The translations under genes were made by a program, and so were the position numbers. Below the pieces are notes generated by a model. The model was not told where the DNA came from. It saw only the letters and a program-made list of their open reading frames with translations, and searched no databases. A stretch of DNA of 64,000 bases from Mariannaea sp. PMI_226. Taxonomy: Eukaryota; Ascomycota; Sordariomycetes; Hypocreales; Nectriaceae. The DNA is taken from NCBI GenBank assembly GCA_024336345.1, contig JANFOG010000002.1, forward strand, positions 1,922,001-1,986,000. The letters are read 5' to 3'. Below are positions 1 through 12,600 of this stretch, one piece after another. Each line of letters opens with the position of its first letter. Position 1 is the first letter of the stretch.

Positions 1-1
1 G

Positions 2-310
2 TCGTACTCGCTTGTATCAAGCGATGGTGCTGGAAGTCCGGCTGTAGATAGCCAAAGTACGGAGTCGGCAATACCCACGCCTCCAGAGCCGGAGAGCCCA
101 GTGGAGAAAGAATATAGTCTGGGCAATCAGCAAGAGGAGACAGCTGCGACGGATCATTCTCCCGAGTACGATTATACCTTTTCGGATGCTAGAGATCGTG
201 AGCTTAAGCTTGACTTTCAGGTTCATCGGAGATTCTGGAGCGAGGAGGCAGGACTCATTGAGGAGGAGGATCACGGAGTACAAGTTGATGAGCGGCGTTC
301 ACATGAGTGA
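2..310 (+). CDS. C-terminal end of an unidentified protein (5' partial)
   Basis: The frame is open from the first bases of the window to a TGA at 308-310, giving about 102 residues. The visible tail is rich in Ser, Pro, Glu and Asp (motif TPPEPESP) and ends in a strongly acidic stretch followed by DERRSHE. There is no recognisable domain. It looks like the disordered C-terminus of a larger protein whose body lies upstream of the window. A Met at 101 is in frame, but the preceding sequence is equally open and similar in composition, so I treat that Met as internal. The region after the stop is AT/CT-rich, as expected of a 3' UTR. That it is the end of a real gene is likely; its function cannot be judged from this fragment. 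Confidence 0.6.
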   Translation, partial: SYSLVSSDGAGSPAVDSQSTESAIPTPPEPESPVEKEYSLGNQQEETAATDHSPEYDYTFSDARDRELKLDFQVHRRFWSEEAGLIEEEDHGVQVDERRSHE

Positions 311-1597
311 TTCAACAGATAGGGAGCAGGTGATTTGATACTTGTGTGCGAGATACGGTTTTCTTTCTTTGTTTGTTTCTTCTTGCTCTTTTCTTCCTTT
401 TCCTCTCCCATACTTTCTCTTCTTGTTCTTGATCATGGCGTTTGAACGGCGAGGATGACAGCATGAAGCATGCATTTTTGCTTCACAAGCAGGTTCTTGA
501 TACCCTTTTCTGTTGGTTAGGAAAAAGCGCAAATGAGGATTCATGTAATTAGTTTAACCCAAAGAACAATTCAATCTCTGAAAACTAATTTCTATTTTTG
601 ATTCAGTGGTTACTGTTGTCTATAGATGTATATATGAATTGCTCATGCGAATTGACGATATGAGAACCTTTAGCTCCTGTTGATCAGTGACCTGGGTTGA
701 ACCTTGGAGTTGGAGGGTACCTTATATCTATAATAAGGCACCTATCAACGTGCCAAGGCACTCAAGGTGCCTTATGCAAATAGCACACCAATCAGCAATA
801 CCTAAGGTACCTACCTACCTACCTACCTTCCATACTTGGTATGTACGAATGCTCACAACCAAGACCATCCCACACTTGGTGTATTTGGGTACTTGCACAT
901 CTAGACAGGATCTATACAGAGTCCAAGAGTAGGTAGGTACGGTAACTCTAGTGAGGAAGGCAATTACTCCGTAATCCGCACTGCATTCATTCTGCAGTCT
1001 GTGTTCCAGTCCACCCACTTACTCCGTACACTGACCAAAGTGGGGTCTTAGCGAATCAAGCCACCCCACAACCAATTTTAGGTCCCGTAAAGGGGGAGCC
1101 TGGAACAACAGAGGTCCTCTCACTCAGCAGCGCCATTGGAGATGACCCAGCCCCAGCCCCATCCGACTGCAGAAGCCCAAAAGACTGCAGCCCAAATCTA
1201 CCTCTGGCCGTCGTCATCAGCGACGTCTGTCCTAACGTAAAGGTAGTGGACTCTACCAGGTGCCTGGCAAATCTTCCAACTTACCTAACCATCACCATCA
1301 CCACCTCCGTCTCCCGCTCGTGGATTGCCCATTACCCTTACCCTCACCCTCTTCACCCTCCGTCTTCCCGCATCCACTGCCGCGCGAACCATTTCCCGGT
1401 AACTTGTTTGTTGTGCTGTTTTTTTCTACTTGATTTCGCCTGCGACTTCTCATTCATCGTTCCCCTCATTTCCGATATTGCGGAGCTTCCACGCTCCTCC
1501 AGTCGCTTCTCGTGGACGACAAGCCCTCGATCGAACTCCCCCCTTCCCAGCGAGCTTTCTGCTTTTTATTCACGCCTGACAAAGTGTCCACGCTACC
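311..1597. other. Intergenic region and PAN1 upstream region
   Basis: This holds the 3' flank of the partial gene and the PAN1 promoter/leader. It contains a cluster of GGTACCTACC units (806-828), two exact copies of the 9-mer TACTCCGTA (965-973 and 1020-1028), and a pyrimidine-rich stretch before the PAN1 start (about 1260-1590), typical of Sordariomycete leaders. A long open frame through 1246-1980 is a by-product of this low-complexity leader and of the Gln-rich PAN1 start read out of frame. No separate gene is seen. Confidence 0.6.
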
Positions 1598-4500
1598 ATG
1601 TATTCAAACTCGAACGCCTATTTAGGCGGCGGCAATGGCCAGCGTCCCGGCGGACCGCAACAATATCATGGAGGCTCTTTCAACAGCTTGGCCCCTGGAC
1701 AACAACAACCAAGCCAGCAGCCGAGTCCATTCGCGCCGCAACCCACCGGCTACGCCCAGGGTTCTCTACAGCCCCAGATGACTGGGTTTCCCATGCAAGG
1801 CACTGGACTGCAGCCTCAGCAGCAACTACAGCCGCAATTCACCGGCTTTCCTGGACAGGCGCAGCCTCAGCAGAGCTTCCAGACCGGCGCACCTCCCCTG
1901 CCATCGATCCCGGCGCAGTTTCAGCAGCAATTCCAGCAGCAACAAAATCAACCGCAGCAGCAGCAGCAGCAGCAGCCTAGCTTCCAGCAACAGCAGCCGA
2001 CCGCCTTCCCCGCCACGTCGCCTCCGACTGGTCCCGGACCTTCGAACCCTCCGGTCCCAATGAAGCCCCAAGCCACTGGCTTCACCGAGATGGCAGCTTC
2101 CTTCCAGACTGGCGGCACGTCAACAACAAAGCCGAGAGGACGAAGAGCTGAGAAGCCGGCTCCCAATAAGATTCCCAACCAGAGATTGTCATTTATCACA
2201 GCCCCAGATCAGGCCAAGTTCGAGACCCTGTTTAAGTCTGCAGTTGGAGAAGGCTCCATGACCATGTCTGGGGATAAAGCACGCGACCTGCTTCTGCGCT
2301 CGCGACTCGATGGAGATTCTCTGTCACATATTTGGTAGGCTCTACTGGTACACTGCATCTCACCATCTCAAATTCTGACTTTGTGCCTAGGACCCTGGCC
2401 GATACCACTCGCGCTGGTCAACTCTATTTTCCCGAATTCGCGCTCGCCATGTATCTGTGCAATCTTAAACTCACCGGCAAGCAGCTTCCTCCGACCCTCC
2501 CAGATGTTGTCAAGAACGAGGTTTCTAGTATGGTAGATATCATCAGCTTCAGCGTCCCCGATGAAGCCGGCAGCGGCACCACCCCTGATATTAGAACAAA
2601 CACTGCAACCCCACCTACTATCCACCAACCACAGCCTCAGTCGTCCAATTCACAACTGCTCCAGAGTCAGATGACAGGATTCCCTGGACAACAGATAGGC
2701 TTTGGAGCACAACAAGGCATACAGGCCCAGCAGACAGGCCTCTCAGGCATGCAGCAGAACCCTCAGGCTGTTGGATACTCCGGTCCTCGCCCCCCAATGC
2801 CCCCCATGCCTGCCAGTTTCACCAATTCACTGTCGCCAAACGCGGCAGCTGGTGGCATGGCTGCCCCTTTGAATGCTCAGCCCACCGGACGACCTGGTCA
2901 ATGGGGCCTTGTCAATGCCCCAGCTACCGGTCTGCCCAATATTGATGCGCTGCACGCTCGCATGATGCCTCAACAGGGTCGCGAAGCCGGAAATTTCACT
3001 ACCCAGGGTCTCCAGGGTAATGCTGTCATTCCATGGGCAATTACCAAAGAGGAGAAGACCCGATATGATGCTCTTTTCAAGGCTTGGGATGGCCTGCACA
3101 AGGGCTTTATTGGAGGTGACCAGGCCATCGAAATCTTCGGCCAGAGTGGACTTGAGAAGCCTGATCTGGAGCGAGTCTGGACTTTGGCTGATAACGGCAA
3201 CAAGGGTCGCCTTGATCTGGACGAATTTGCGGTTGCTATGCACTTGATTTACAGAAAGCTCAACGGATATCCTTTGCCTAACAACTTACCCCCTGAGCTA
3301 GTCCCCCCTTCAACCCGTAACTTTAGCCAGTCTATCGGTGCCATCAAGTCGATGCTGCATGAAGAGTCTGACTATCGCAAAAATTCCGGTGCCGCCCTGC
3401 TGCCCCAGAAAACCGGCGTCAGCTACATGAAAAGCCGATCTTTCAAGGGAGCCCCTGGTGGCCCTGCTGGCGGCCGGAAGGATGGCACGGTCTTTAAGAA
3501 CGACGATGAGCATTTCGGATATAGATCAAGCGCTCGTCGCAGGGTTGGCAATAACTCCCCGCGCCCTGATTCGCCGTCCTCCGTCACGTCTAACGACGAG
3601 CTGAGTCTGGACCAGCTCAGGAAGAGGATCAAGGAGAAGGAGGTTTTGCTTGATGCCATGGATTTTGCCGACGAGAAGAATCATGAGGAAGACGACATTC
3701 TTGACAGACGGGACCGACGAGAGGCAGAAGAGCTCTACCGACGTATTCGCCGCACCCAGGAGGACATTGACGCTCACCCCGATGCTGCCTTGATCTCCGG
3801 CGACTCTGATGCTGAGAGAAGGGCACTCAAGCGCCAACTTCAGAAGCTCACTGATAAGATTCCTGAGCTCGCTTCTCAGGTGCGAAAGACAGAACGAGCC
3901 ATCATGGAGGCCAGACTTGAACTGTTCCGCCTCAAAGATGCCAAGGCCCACCCTAGTACTGGCACTCTTATTGTCGGAACAGGACCCGGTGGCTCCGTGA
4001 CTGAAGCTGATCGACTGAAGGCCCGAGCCAAGGCCATGATGCAACAGCGAACCGCCGCCTTGACTGGAAAGAAGGTTGATGTCGGGACCGAAGACACTGA
4101 TGCTCCTAAAAGACTTGAGGAGGAGACTATCAAAGTCAAGAACGAGAAAGAAGGCAACGAGCGCATGGTGCAGGACGTGGAGGAAAGTGTCCGAGATTTC
4201 GCCCGCGGTATTGAGGATAGCCTTAAGGAAGGTGCACAGGATAGTACGAGTGAGCACGAGAAGCGTCGTTGGGAAGATGCGCTGGGTGTTGAAGACGAGG
4301 TTCGCGACTTTATATATGACCTTCAACGCGAAAGCCGGGCTGCCCGAGTTCGTTCCCAGGACAAGCGGACTGCACGCCCTACGATCGAAGAGACTCGGCC
4401 CGAGCGTGTTGCCAGTCCTCGTGTTGAGAGCCCCGTATCTACCTCCCGTACTGCCACTCCTCCTGCTTCTGGAGGTTCGTACTCTGCATACAAAACTCCT

Positions 4501-6162
4501 GAAGAGCGTGCGGCCTTCATCAAGCAGCAGGCTGAGCAGCGTATGGCAGAGCGACTCGCTGCCTTGGGAATCAAGGCGCCTACCAAGCCCGGTGAAACGG
4601 CAGCTCAACGGATGGAACGTGAGAGAGCCGAGAGAGCGGCCAAGCTGCGCCAGGCTGAAGAGGAAGATGCTCGAAGAGAGGCAGAGCGCCAAACGCGTCT
4701 AGCTGAGGAGCAAGGCATACCACCACCTGCCCCTGAACCTACCAAGACAGAGGCCAAGAAACCCCCGCCTCCCCCTACCAGGCACCGTGGTAAGAACGAT
4801 GCCGCTGATGCCGCGAAGAAGGCTGAGGAAGAGGCTGCTGCAGCTGCCGCCAAGCAAGCCGAGGAACAGCGACTTGCTCAGGCACATGAGAAGCAGCAGC
4901 GTGAGACGCGAGAATTGGAGTAAGTCCTCATTCATTTTATTCTTGCTTATTATCATTTGTCACCCTTTTTGCTCAAGTAGGAACTAACCATTTTACCTAG
5001 GAATGCTGCTAGAGAACAAGAGGATGAGCTTGCCCAGGAACGTGAGGCTGCTGAAGCTCGACTTAAGGCGCTTGAGGAACAGGTCAAGCAGAATAAGCTT
5101 CGCAAGGAGGAAGAGAAGCGTCGTAAGAAGGCAGCTGTGGCCGAGGCCAAGGAGAAAGAGGCCAAGCTCGCCGCTCGACGCGCTGAGATCGAGGCGGCTC
5201 GCCAGCGTGAGCTTGAGCTTCAACGCCAGCTTGCTGCCATGGACGATGACAGCTCTTCGTCAGATGATGATGAAGGTCCCCAGCAGATCACACCTCAGGC
5301 TTCCACCCCTACGTTGGATAATAGCCAAATCAGCAGCCAAGAGCTAGAGAAGAAGCTATCGCCACCTCCAAGCGTTCCGGAGCCTGCCCCCGCTGTCGCC
5401 GTCTCACCTCCAGCCATTATCGCTTCCCCCCCTGCTGAGACAGAGAGCAAGAACCCATTCTTCCGAATGATGGCGCAGCCATCTGGAGAAGCGTCTGGTG
5501 CTCCTGTAGCAGCGCCTCCCGCTCCTCCTGCACCTCCTGTCCCTGCCTCAGACGCATCTACGAATCCCTTTCACCGTATCACTCAGCAGAAGGCTGCTGC
5601 TGCTGCCGCCGCTGCACCAACCCCCGCTGCCACTACCGGCCCTGTTTCCCGTCGACGAGCCGATTCGGACGACTGGGGTTCTGACAAGGACTCGGATGAT
5701 GAGGATTCTGACGACGACCGCCCTGGTGGTGGCAGCGCTGCCCAGCTAGCATCTATTCTGTTTGGTACTATGGCACCTCCTCGACCTCTGTCTGCCGCAG
5801 GCAGGGAATCGACACCAACAAGCCCAGCACCCCAGAGCACCGAATCTCCCATGTCACCTCCTCCACCACCACCATTGCCTGGCACTGGTGCCCCAGCCGC
5901 TCCTCCACCCCCTCCCCCTCTGCCAGAGAGCAATGCTCCCGCTGCGCCGCCGCCGCCGCCGCCTCCGATGCCGGTTTCTGGTGGTGCTCCCTTGGCGCCT
6001 CCACCACCTCCTCCCCCTCCTCCTGGTGGTGATGCCCCAGCACCCCCATCAGGCGGTCGTCCCTCTGGTTTCTTAAGTGAGATTCAGCTGGGCAAGACGC
6101 TGAAGAAGACCGTCACTAAAGACAAGAGTAATGCCGCTGTTGCAGGCCGAGTTTTGGATTAG
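1598..6162 (+). CDS. PAN1: PAN1, actin cytoskeleton-regulatory/endocytic scaffold protein
   Basis: Exons are 1598-2334, 2391-4919 and 5001-6162, giving 1475 aa, normal for fungal Pan1. Intron 2 has a clear branch site (CTAAC) before CCTAG. Order: a Gln/Pro/Gly-rich N-terminus; a first EH domain (about 200-290) interrupted by intron 1 at the HIW|TLAD motif; a Gln-rich linker; a second EH domain (about 461-555, motif [18 protein letters not shown]); a long charged coiled coil (from about 649 to past 850); an Ala/Lys/Glu-rich segment; an acidic and poly-Pro region; and a C-terminal WH2-like segment ([18 protein letters not shown]). LxxQxTG motifs, the known Ark/Prk kinase target in yeast Pan1, occur several times (LQPQMTG, LQPQFTG, LQSQMTG, LLPQKTG). 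In yeast Pan1 acts with End3 and Sla1 at endocytic actin patches and activates Arp2/3. The start has a good context (ctaccATGTA). Identification is secure; intron borders come from phase and signals. Confidence 0.95.
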
Positions 6163-6737
6163 TAAGGTTGGCAACGACGTGCCAAGACCGAGTTGGAGAC
6201 TGAATAGAAGGGCGATGGAGAGTGATGATGGAGCTTCAGTCTAAAACGCTGAGCCTGGAACGCGGTTCCTCGCGGACACAGCAGTTTGATATGTACGTAG
6301 TACTTGTGGCAATTTACTCGCTGTGTTCTATCTAATCTACAATTGTTTGATACCTTGATAACTTGCCCTTGCTTTTGCTTGGGTTCTCCTTTGGACTCTT
6401 TTCTTGCGACCATTTTCTCCTTTGCTGTCCTTTCCTTCTCTGTTCTCTCCATCTCGCCTTGCTCGTTGAACTGGACTTTAGGAGTGCATTACAAAGTAGT
6501 ACATACCGTGCGCTGACGAGGTGAAGGCGAACCGGGAAAGGGGGAAGATGTCGGGTGTCAGATGAGTTCTGAAGGTCTCAGCCGTTTTCCGATTTACCCC
6601 GGGCTAATAATGCAAGGTCTCGGTCACAGAGGGCGATATGTCTCACTTACTCATTCAATCCCCCTCCCCGGCCTTGCTCGCCTCCTCTCACCTACTCGCC
6701 TATCCAAATGTCTTGGAGAGGGAACTTAGGGATGAGA

Positions 6738-6755
6738 GGGGGGGGGGGGGGGGGG
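6738..6755. repeat. Poly-G tract, 18 G
   Basis: Uninterrupted run of 18 G following AGAG. Such tracts are slippage-prone and the length may be uncertain in an assembly. Confidence 0.9.
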
Positions 6756-8013
6756 AATCTCGAACCTGCATGTCTCGCAAGAATGGCCATGGCCTGCGCG
6801 AGAGCGTTTTCAGCACCGAACAAATTTCGTGCAGGCAACCAGCCAACTCTTTTTGCACCCTAATAGTCACGATGTGGGCGCAGACTAATATGGATGAAAC
6901 AAGATGACCCCCTCGGGAGGTTCGTGCATCAGCAAAGCACGGATCGCAAATGGTAACGAGAAAAAAAAAAGAAAATACAATATCTATTTCTTACGTGCTC
7001 TTACTCAGTCATACGAAGTCCCCGAGTTCTGTTGAACATGTGTTATCTATTTTTCAAGTACACATATTACATTGCACGGAAATATGTAGTATTACGACGT
7101 ACTTGGAGCATTCCACTTCCATTATCTGAGCTGAGAAGTGGGCGGTGGCATTGAGAAGCGTCCTCCTGGCCGCTGCTAGCGGGAGAAACGGGAAAGCAAG
7201 GCCATGACTGACTGGAGCGTGACAAGGAAAGTCTAGGAGAGAGGCCAATGCTGCGTGAACTTTTTAGGCTTCAAAAGGGCGATATCCGGCTTTCTTATTC
7301 CATTCCCATCCGCGTGCAAGCTGCAGTACTGTCCTGGGTGCTTGTAGTTCAAAAGGGGTTGTGAAGGGGGGGGGAGGGGTTTAGGTGATGCCGTGATGTG
7401 ATGCGAAGCCTCCTGAGAGAGCTGTGCAGAATAGATTGACTCTGTATTCCGCACTCCTTTACACACAAAGAGACCTTGGTTCCGTAAAAGCACCGGCAGT
7501 TGTTCCTCTCCCAAAGTGTCGGCCTAAGCGGGGGAAGGGGGGGGGAATTGATAATGGCGGCCGATGAGAATGTAACTTAAAGCCTGGAGCTAGATGCGTT
7601 GTCAAGTCCGTGAATCTCGTGAACCCCTCATAAGTTCAATTGCTGGTTCAATGCGACAATGGGCTAATCGACGACATCTCACCAACGATTGGACCGCCAC
7701 CTCCGACGGCTGGGCTCCTCACAGTACTTTCCACCTCTTTCTCCTGGTAGTAACCTGTTTAATTTTCTCTCTTCGAATATTTCCTTTTTTTTTTTCCACA
7801 TCTTTTGATTTCTACAGTCAACCCCCCCCCCCTGGTCCATGACCCGGTTCAGGGGACCCCTCCCGAGGTCTTATTTTGGGAAGGGGGGAAAGGAGGCTGG
7901 GCCAGTGAGATAGCAGGGTTCTAGAAGTCCAACGGCTGCAACAAGCGAATGGCTTCGCAGAGCGTGGTCGAGTGTGGGACACGACTTTGATTGGGGATGG
8001 AGCCACAAAGCAG

Positions 8014-8039
8014 GAGAGAGAGAGAGAGAGAGAGAGAGA
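8014..8039. repeat. (GA)n microsatellite
   Basis: Thirteen GA units in the gene-free stretch upstream of the forkhead gene. No coding context. Confidence 0.9.
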
Positions 8040-9044
8040 CGGCAAGCAACAAGGGGGGGACATGGAGGGGGTTGAGAATGAAGCACATCACATAGTATGT
8101 AAGTATTCTGTAATTCAGAGTACACTTATGTACTGTATGGGGACTTACATGTGAGAGATTCCTCTATAAACTGTGCATCTATACGAACTATTACAAAACA
8201 TATATGTGAGTACCACATTAGCAAAGTCATTTTTAAATCATCTACCCGCCAATATCTACCATTGATGTCTTTGGAACCTAATGCCATAGCCACTGATTGA
8301 GAATCTAAGCGGCTCGGACGACCAGCAACTGCATCCAAAGAAACGAAGCAAAGTGGCATGTTCAGAATCGCGGTGAGTGTCGGGTCGTGTCAAATCAAGG
8401 GCGGCTACATGTGAAGCGGCCTAGTTCCCTAGCTCTGTGTGTGGTTGGCCGCTTTTGCCACGGCCTCCTCTTCTTCGTCTTCCTCTGTTGTTCACATCAT
8501 AGAGTAGAGGAAAGAGGACAGAGCGTGAATATCTCATGTACCATAGTTGCCTATAGGCAACATCAGCAACAGCAGCCGCAGGGGTGGACATATCCAGATT
8601 GCTCCATCAGTCGTACCGGCTTGAGATACAGTAGGAAGCGGGAAGAGGGGGGGGAGGAAATGAGGAGGTTGGGGATGCTTAAATGTCCTGTACGGATCAA
8701 CCAACCGGGAACACAGATGTTTACATGTCGGTAATAAATCTGTCGGAACATGGCTGGGGGGAGACATGAGATGCAATGTGTCGCTGTTGCCATGCAACAT
8801 GAAGCTCTCTATGTGCATTGCATGATGTTTCTGTACGTTAGGTGCTAGAGTATGGATCATGCAACGGATGTAGACATGTATATGCTACTTTGTACGAGGA
8901 GATAAGTACACTCCAAAAATTGATGTAAGGAAACGAATTAACTAGCCTGAGATGTGATAGAAGTAAATCTATTCTTCCAGAGTTCGTCTTACTAAAGTCC
9001 CAATCAAGCATCCGAAGGCTGCAATCAGAGGACAAGTTGAGACA

Positions 9045-9068
9045 TGAAACGAAACGAAACGAAACGAA
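9045..9068. repeat. (GAAAC)n short tandem repeat
   Basis: Near-perfect pentanucleotide repeat of GAAAC, between four and five copies, in the intergenic region. Confidence 0.8.
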
Positions 9069-9615
9069 GTGACTCCTAGGAACCAACACAGCAGGATATT
9101 CCATCTCCTATCTGGCTATCTTGGGTGTGGAGTATGGAACGTGTGGAAGTACAGTACTTCCTCCCTACATACATCCTAATACGGTGCTGCAACTGTTACA
9201 CGACGTCAGAAAAGGCTGGTGTGGTTAGTGAAAGACGCAATGTAGCGTAAATGGTTTTACACGGCCACTGTAGAGACCGGCGGGTGCAAGCCTTTGGGAT
9301 TTGTTGAGACGGCTGAAACGTGTTGTTTTTCGTTATGGGATTTATTTTGAAGTTTACTCTGAATCTCTGGCTTGGCTCTACCTATGTCTGGTTGACTTTG
9401 ATAGTGAGTTGAGGTCTACATGATATGATACAGAGATGCATCGTACATTGGATACATAGAACCACGTCATTTGTCGGTTAGAGAACACATCTCGTGTATT
9501 AAGTCTATTTTGGCAGTCCTCTTGAGTCTCTGGGAGTTTTGAAGAGTTTGGTAGGTAACAGGCAGTCAAGATGCTCCTTTGACACACCCATGAAGTGGCG
9601 TGGGATCACATGAGG

Positions 9616-9616
<1 letters not shown>

Positions 9617-9653
<37 letters not shown>
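9617..9653. repeat. (GAAA)n microsatellite
   Basis: About nine copies of GAAA on the + strand, intergenic. Confidence 0.9.
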
Positions 9654-12600
9654 GTGTCGCTTGTGTCCTACTTGCTCGGCATGTAGGTAAGATCTACGGA
9701 TGTGCGAAGAAACAAAAGCCAGAGAGGAAATGCCGAATGATTGAAATTGGCCGCAACCCGACCTAGACTATCTTACGAACTGAGTGGAGGAGACAGACCA
9801 TTGGAATCCTCAGTTGCGGCAAGGGAATTTGAAAGGCCTGTAATTGGCCGGCAAAGAAGCCGCCGCAGCGTGTTCATCAATTACTGTACCTAGGCACTGA
9901 AGAAAATAGTTCCCGAGGTCACGTCAACAGCTTGAATTTTCTGGAGCCCTTTACATATTACATAATTATGGCTCTTATTCTCCTCCGCCCTCCCTTGTTC
10001 GTCGCAAGGGAGGTTCATAGGTTCATAGGTTCATCAAATCAATCAATCAATCAATCAACCAATCTTCTCTCCCGTACAAATTTGCTCTGTACCCAGGCAG
10101 GCGGGCAGGCAGGCAGACAGGCAGACAGTGCAGGTACTTCATCAATTGCTCTACTTCCAGAGTCAGCCGCCTCTTGGTAAGTCAAATGCCGGTTTGGCTC
10201 CCCTTTTTTTTTCTGATCCCTCCCCGCTCTAACCCCCTCCCCCCCGGCTGCCACTTAAAACCCTGGCCTGGCCTGGGCAGATTCGGTTTCTATTTACAGA
10301 CTACAGTACTTACCTACCTAAGGGCAAGGTATGGCATGTGTAGGTCGTGCTTTTGAGAGGTACGTACCGAAATGGAAATTTCGGCCTTCTAGACGCCGTC
10401 TTCCTTGTTAGGGCGTTATCTCAAAGTGGATAGGGGAATGAATACTCCGTACTGGAGATGGGCATGGGTCCATATCTGCAGTACAGACAGAGTACAGAGT
10501 CCAGAGTAGGTAAGTCAGATTTACACCTTCAGTGCTGAGCTCCTACATCGTAAAGGAGGTAATCTCGGCTGAGGGTCTCAACATTGGGCCACACACGTCA
10601 CAGCCGGCTTAATAGAGTTATTAATAAAAGAAGACGAAAAGAAAGACAAAAAAGCCTGATAGAGAGAAAGGAAGACAGAATAGCATTACAGTACTATGAT
10701 ACCGTAAGTTGCAAGTCACCCCTGTTCTGCATATCAATACGCCATGTACGAAGCGAAGTATATGCAAACGCAAATGCAGGGGAAGATATTGGTCCAGATT
10801 AGGTACGGGAATAATTGGCATTGGAGCGATGAATGGACAATCAATGGTTCTCGATCAATGCCGGGCATGTCTGAAGAGCCCGTTCTCGTCACACATACGT
10901 TGTTCTCTTTTTTCTATCTCACCTTTTGAGGCCGACATCGTCTCGTTGGTGTGTGTCCAAGTCGCTGTAGCGGCAGCTAGTTCAACCGCCAACCAAGAAA
11001 TGGAAGCTCTGGATGACGATGATGTCCAGCTGACTCTTGTGGCCGTGGCCAAGGCCGTGACCAAGTACGGAGTATAGGAGCACAGTATCTCAAACTGCGT
11101 GCCCAAGGTGGGTAGGAAGGTAAAATACAGATTAGGCGACGCCTTGGTTAACGGGCGGGTTCCAAGGCACGGCACAAGCACAAAGAGCTCAATGGAAATA
11201 AAGCCGACCGATCTTTTGATAAACCATAGTGGCATCAGACCTTGTTGGCGCGCCCAACTTGATTGGCCAGACGCGTCCCAAGGCCAAAACAACCCCCCCA
11301 ACACGCGTCAAGTGCTACTCCAATAACGCGTCCTCGTTCGGGAGTTTAATCATTTCACCTCCTCTCGACTCCTCCCTTCGAATAGAAAGACTCACATCAG
11401 CAAAGGTCAGTCTCCCTTTTTTTTTTTCGGTTCTTAAATTGGGCCAGAATAGGGAGGCCGCACATACTGCGCAGAAGAGAAGGAGGGGAGCTTCCGGAAA
11501 CACAATTCATGTCGTGGCGCAGCAGCGCCGAGCTGGCCTGCGACCGCGGGCCAGTCTCCTCTGGTTGGCCCTCGCTCTTTTTCTTGATTAATTAGTACGT
11601 CATGTGCATGCTATTTTGTGAGACGGCGGATCAGAACAGTTGTGGGTAATGGAGAGAGAGCGGGAGAGAGCCCTTGTGTCCCGAAATGGACGGGCAATGG
11701 TGACAGCCATGAACACCACACAATCAAAAAAAGAAAGAGCAACAACAAAACGAAAAGAGAACGAGTTTGATCGCCCCGGGGCTAGGCAAAGAATGGGTGT
11801 GCTGTAGATATCCGAGACGGAGTGCCATATTGTAGATCCATGCGCCCGCCTCTTTCTTTCATGTGCAGGTGAACTGCGATATGCGGATGGATGTGTGTGC
11901 ATGCGTGTGCGCGTGCGTGTGTGACGTGCCGAACCACGGTTTTTTTTTTTTTTTCTTTCTTTCTTTCTTTCTCGATCTGATTGCTCTTATCATCAGAGAC
12001 AGTTCGATTGAGCGAGACTATCGAAACCTCGACGGGAGGTGATTCATCAACGCCCCACGCACCATGATGTCGCACACACCCCTCCCTTCCTTTCCCTCCC
12101 CCCCCGGCCCTCCGTTCTCTTTTTTGCCGAGCCGGTGCAGCAGTCAGTCAAAGAGAAACTTCGAACAGCTCTTTCTTTTGGGAAGGGGGGCGCAAATAGC
12201 TTGTTGAGGGTGTGGTTCCTTGTTGGGTGCGAAATGCAGAGAAGCAGTCATATAAAGAGAAATATACTTTGCAACAAGCACGGAAGCATGCACGTGTAGA
12301 TAATTTCGTAGTCATTTTCAAGAGGGTTTTGTCTGGACAGATGGCAAGGTTTGAGGCCGTTCCATGGAGCTGCGGCCGGTGTTGCATTGCATCTTGTTTG
12401 AGCTACAGAGCTGACTTATACCTCACAACCAATACCAAGAGAATCAGTCCAGCTTGGCAGGGTGAGCTACGAAGTAGTTAGAAAAAAAGCACCTGTTTCT
12501 TGCAGCAGCGCAGGAGCATCGGCATCATCTCAGCCGCCCAATCTTGCTTGATGTCAGCGCTACAGGTAGCGAGTACCTACACATAGATACTACCTGTGAA

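Noticed and set aside
1246..1980. 244-codon + strand open frame before PAN1
   Set aside because: It runs through the pyrimidine-rich leader and then reads the Gln-rich start of PAN1 in another frame, ending in an Ala run from CAG repeats.
3526..4692. 388-codon minus-strand open frame
   Set aside because: It is antisense to the PAN1 coiled-coil exon, and its Ser/Leu-rich translation is the usual shadow of a Lys/Glu-rich coding strand.
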